A DNA stretch of 64,000 bases, taken from contig NZ_JAGSYA010000003.1 in the NCBI RefSeq assembly GCF_025685395.1, forward strand, positions 1,240,001-1,304,000, read 5' to 3'. Of this stretch, positions 62,853 through 64,000 are shown piece after piece. Position 1 is the first letter of the stretch. The number at the start of each line of letters is the position of its first letter. The position numbers and the translations under genes were made by a program. This DNA is from Terriglobus tenax (GTDB lineage Bacteria > Acidobacteriota > Terriglobia > Terriglobales > Acidobacteriaceae). The notes beneath the pieces are model-generated. The model saw only the letters and a program-made list of their open reading frames with translations. It did no database searches and was not told where the DNA came from.

Positions 62853-63740
62853 ATGGAAACGATGAATGCAGCCGTCACGCCGTTGAACCTGGCTACCCGA
62901 AAATCCATTACCAAAGCGCAGACGCAGGCGCTGCACGAGCTGAACCAGGCCTTTTCGCGCACCTTCAGCCTCAGCCTGTCCGCCTGGCTGGGGTCGAATG
63001 TGCAGATCGTCATGACTGGTGCGCAAAGGGTGATCTTTACTTCCATGCTGGAGACCTGTGATGTGGAAAGCACCTACTTTTCGCTTTGCCACTTTTCACC
63101 GGTGGAGGGAAACAGCATTATCTCGATGGAGATGAAGCTGATCGCTCCCGTCATACACCTGGGCCTGGGCGGAACGGAGTTGACGGAAGAGGTGGAGGCT
63201 CCACGGGAGCTGACCGATATCGATGTCGCCATTATGGACACACTGATGACCCGTCTGTGCGGCGAGTTGAATCACCTGTGGGCACAGTGCGGCCTGCGAT
63301 GCGAGTATGGCCAGCGCATTCTGCCGGCCACCCTTGGGCGGCTTTTCCCACGCATGGAAGACATGCTGTGCCTGACCTACCAGATGCACATAGGCAACAT
63401 GAAAGGCACCCTGCAGATTGCTCTGGGTACGGCGGTCAGCGATATGGTGCTGCGCGAACTGGTGCGGCAGGACAGCAAGCGCGTCCAAAGCCCGGCGACC
63501 CGCGAAACGCTGCGCACCCGGCTTTCAGGGATGAGCGTGGAAGGCACGCTGGAGACAATGCCGTTCAAGATTTCAGCTGATGAAGTGCTTGCCCTGGAGC
63601 CGGGTGCGATTGTCCGCACCGGACTTTCGGAGGGAACGGACTTCCTGTTGTCGCTCTCCGGCCAGAAGGTGTGGCAGGCTGGCGCCATCGCCCTGGGAGA
63701 GCGGCGAGGCGCGCAGCTTATCGAGCGGCGGAGCGAATGA
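62853..63740 (+). CDS. FliM-like flagellar switch protein
   Basis: Taken from the ATG at 62853 (METMNAAVTPLNLATRK, 295 residues); ATGs at 62835 and 62862 are alternatives. The middle domain resembles the FliM CheC-like fold (FSRTFSLSLSAWLGSNVQIV, LIAPVIHLGLGGTEL), and the C-terminal ~85 residues are a SpoA domain (LEPGAIVRTGLSEGTDFLLS). The N-terminal CheY-binding peptide of FliM (LSQxEIDALL) is absent. It may be a switch-complex protein of a flagellum or other ring. Its 3' end overlaps the following minus-strand gene by 23 bp. Confidence 0.72.
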   Translation: METMNAAVTPLNLATRKSITKAQTQALHELNQAFSRTFSLSLSAWLGSNVQIVMTGAQRVIFTSMLETCDVESTYFSLCHFSPVEGNSIISMEMKLIAPVIHLGLGGTELTEEVEAPRELTDIDVAIMDTLMTRLCGELNHLWAQCGLRCEYGQRILPATLGRLFPRMEDMLCLTYQMHIGNMKGTLQIALGTAVSDMVLRELVRQDSKRVQSPATRETLRTRLSGMSVEGTLETMPFKISADEVLALEPGAIVRTGLSEGTDFLLSLSGQKVWQAGAIALGERRGAQLIERRSE

Positions 63741-64000
63741 CAGTCTTCGCCGTTGCCGCGTTCTCAAACCGGTCATAGACCCGCACGGCCAGCGTGTGCT
63801 CGGCGGCAGGACCGCTGAGCGGCAGCGTGAAATCGTAACGTTCGGTGGGGGAGTCAGACAGCTTCCCGGCAGGCTCCAGGTACTGCCAGGGGCCGGCATC
63901 GAGGGAGTATTCGGCGTGGGCAATGGCCGAGCTGGCATCGGTAGCCTCCAGCGTTGCGTGGATCTGTCCGTTGAGCAGTACAGCCGTCAGCGTGCCGGGG
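63718..64000 (-). CDS. 3' end of an unidentified secreted/large protein (partial)
   Basis: The minus strand is open from the window edge to a TAA at 63718-63720. The last 94 codons read AVLLNGQIHATLEATDASSA then AEYSLDAGPWQYLEPAG and ending HTLAVRVYDRFENAATAKTV before IRSAAR. The composition and the YSLDAGPWQ-VRVYD pattern look like an Ig-like or bacterial surface beta-sandwich repeat at the end of a large protein. The 5' end lies beyond 64000. No family is assigned. Confidence 0.6.
   Translation of the reverse strand, partial: PGTLTAVLLNGQIHATLEATDASSAIAHAEYSLDAGPWQYLEPAGKLSDSPTERYDFTLPLSGPAAEHTLAVRVYDRFENAATAKTVIRSAAR

Noticed and set aside
1-64000. CRISPR arrays, insertion sequences, prophage or integrase genes
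   Set aside because: No regularly spaced direct repeats, transposase, integrase or Cas-like ORFs were seen on either strand.

Overview
The window looks like a chromosomal segment of an Acidobacteriota (class Terriglobia, Acidobacteriaceae-like) genome. The evidence is four very large Oar-type TonB-dependent receptors with an N-terminal carboxypeptidase-regulatory-like domain, a PadR-controlled RND efflux operon, a Pkn-type serine/threonine kinase with TPR-like repeats, Tat-exported enzymes, PQQ quinoproteins and a moderately high GC content. This assignment is inference from gene content; no rRNA is present. I see no CRISPR array, intact insertion sequence, prophage or integron. One tRNA gene (tRNA-Lys, CUU) is present.

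Layout. 0.2-5.6 kb: a receptor/secreted lipase operon, divergent from a TetR regulator. 5.6-11.7 kb: a padR-tolC-RND permease-adaptor operon on the minus strand. 11.8-17.9 kb: a second receptor divergent from a KdpD-like kinase/OmpR-type regulator pair and a small secreted protein. 18-22.2 kb: a Tat-exported toroid-fold protein, then a PepSY membrane protein translationally coupled to what looks like a remnant of a siderophore receptor (only signal peptide and last strand left). 22.3-29.2 kb: housekeeping block with tRNA-Lys, a bacilliredoxin, murB, modABC, thrC-thrB and thioredoxin. 29.3-41.1 kb: a diguanylate cyclase, a HAD hydrolase, a Ser/Thr kinase facing an FHA-GAF-PP2C phosphatase, a two-subunit molybdenum hydroxylase and ornithine aminotransferase. 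41.2-49.5 kb: a third receptor, then a leaderless poly-cysteine leader peptide ahead of a CHRD protein, a Tat-exported LanC-like protein and an MHS-type transporter, with a convergent LysR regulator. 49.7-60.7 kb: a quinoprotein/amidohydrolase operon, a fourth receptor, gamma-glutamyltransferase and a cytochrome c-PQQ fusion. 60.7-64 kb: a small membrane protein, a GT2 glycosyltransferase, two short FliN-type SpoA proteins divergent from a FliM-like protein, and the 3' end of an unidentified gene running off the window.

The recurring theme is envelope and nutrient scavenging: outer-membrane receptors are paired with exported hydrolases and quinoproteins, and efflux and signalling systems sit between them. 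The most interesting non-obvious signals are (i) the putative cysteine-sensing leader peptide whose start codon coincides with the predicted transcription start, (ii) the internally deleted receptor reduced to 47 codons but still coupled to its PepSY partner, (iii) a periplasmic LanC-like protein lacking a complete zinc site, and (iv) a FliM-like protein without the CheY-binding peptide next to two SpoA proteins. Start codons were moved from the longest ORF where a Shine-Dalgarno sequence or signal peptide argued for it. Function calls rest on motif recognition by eye, not on database searches.
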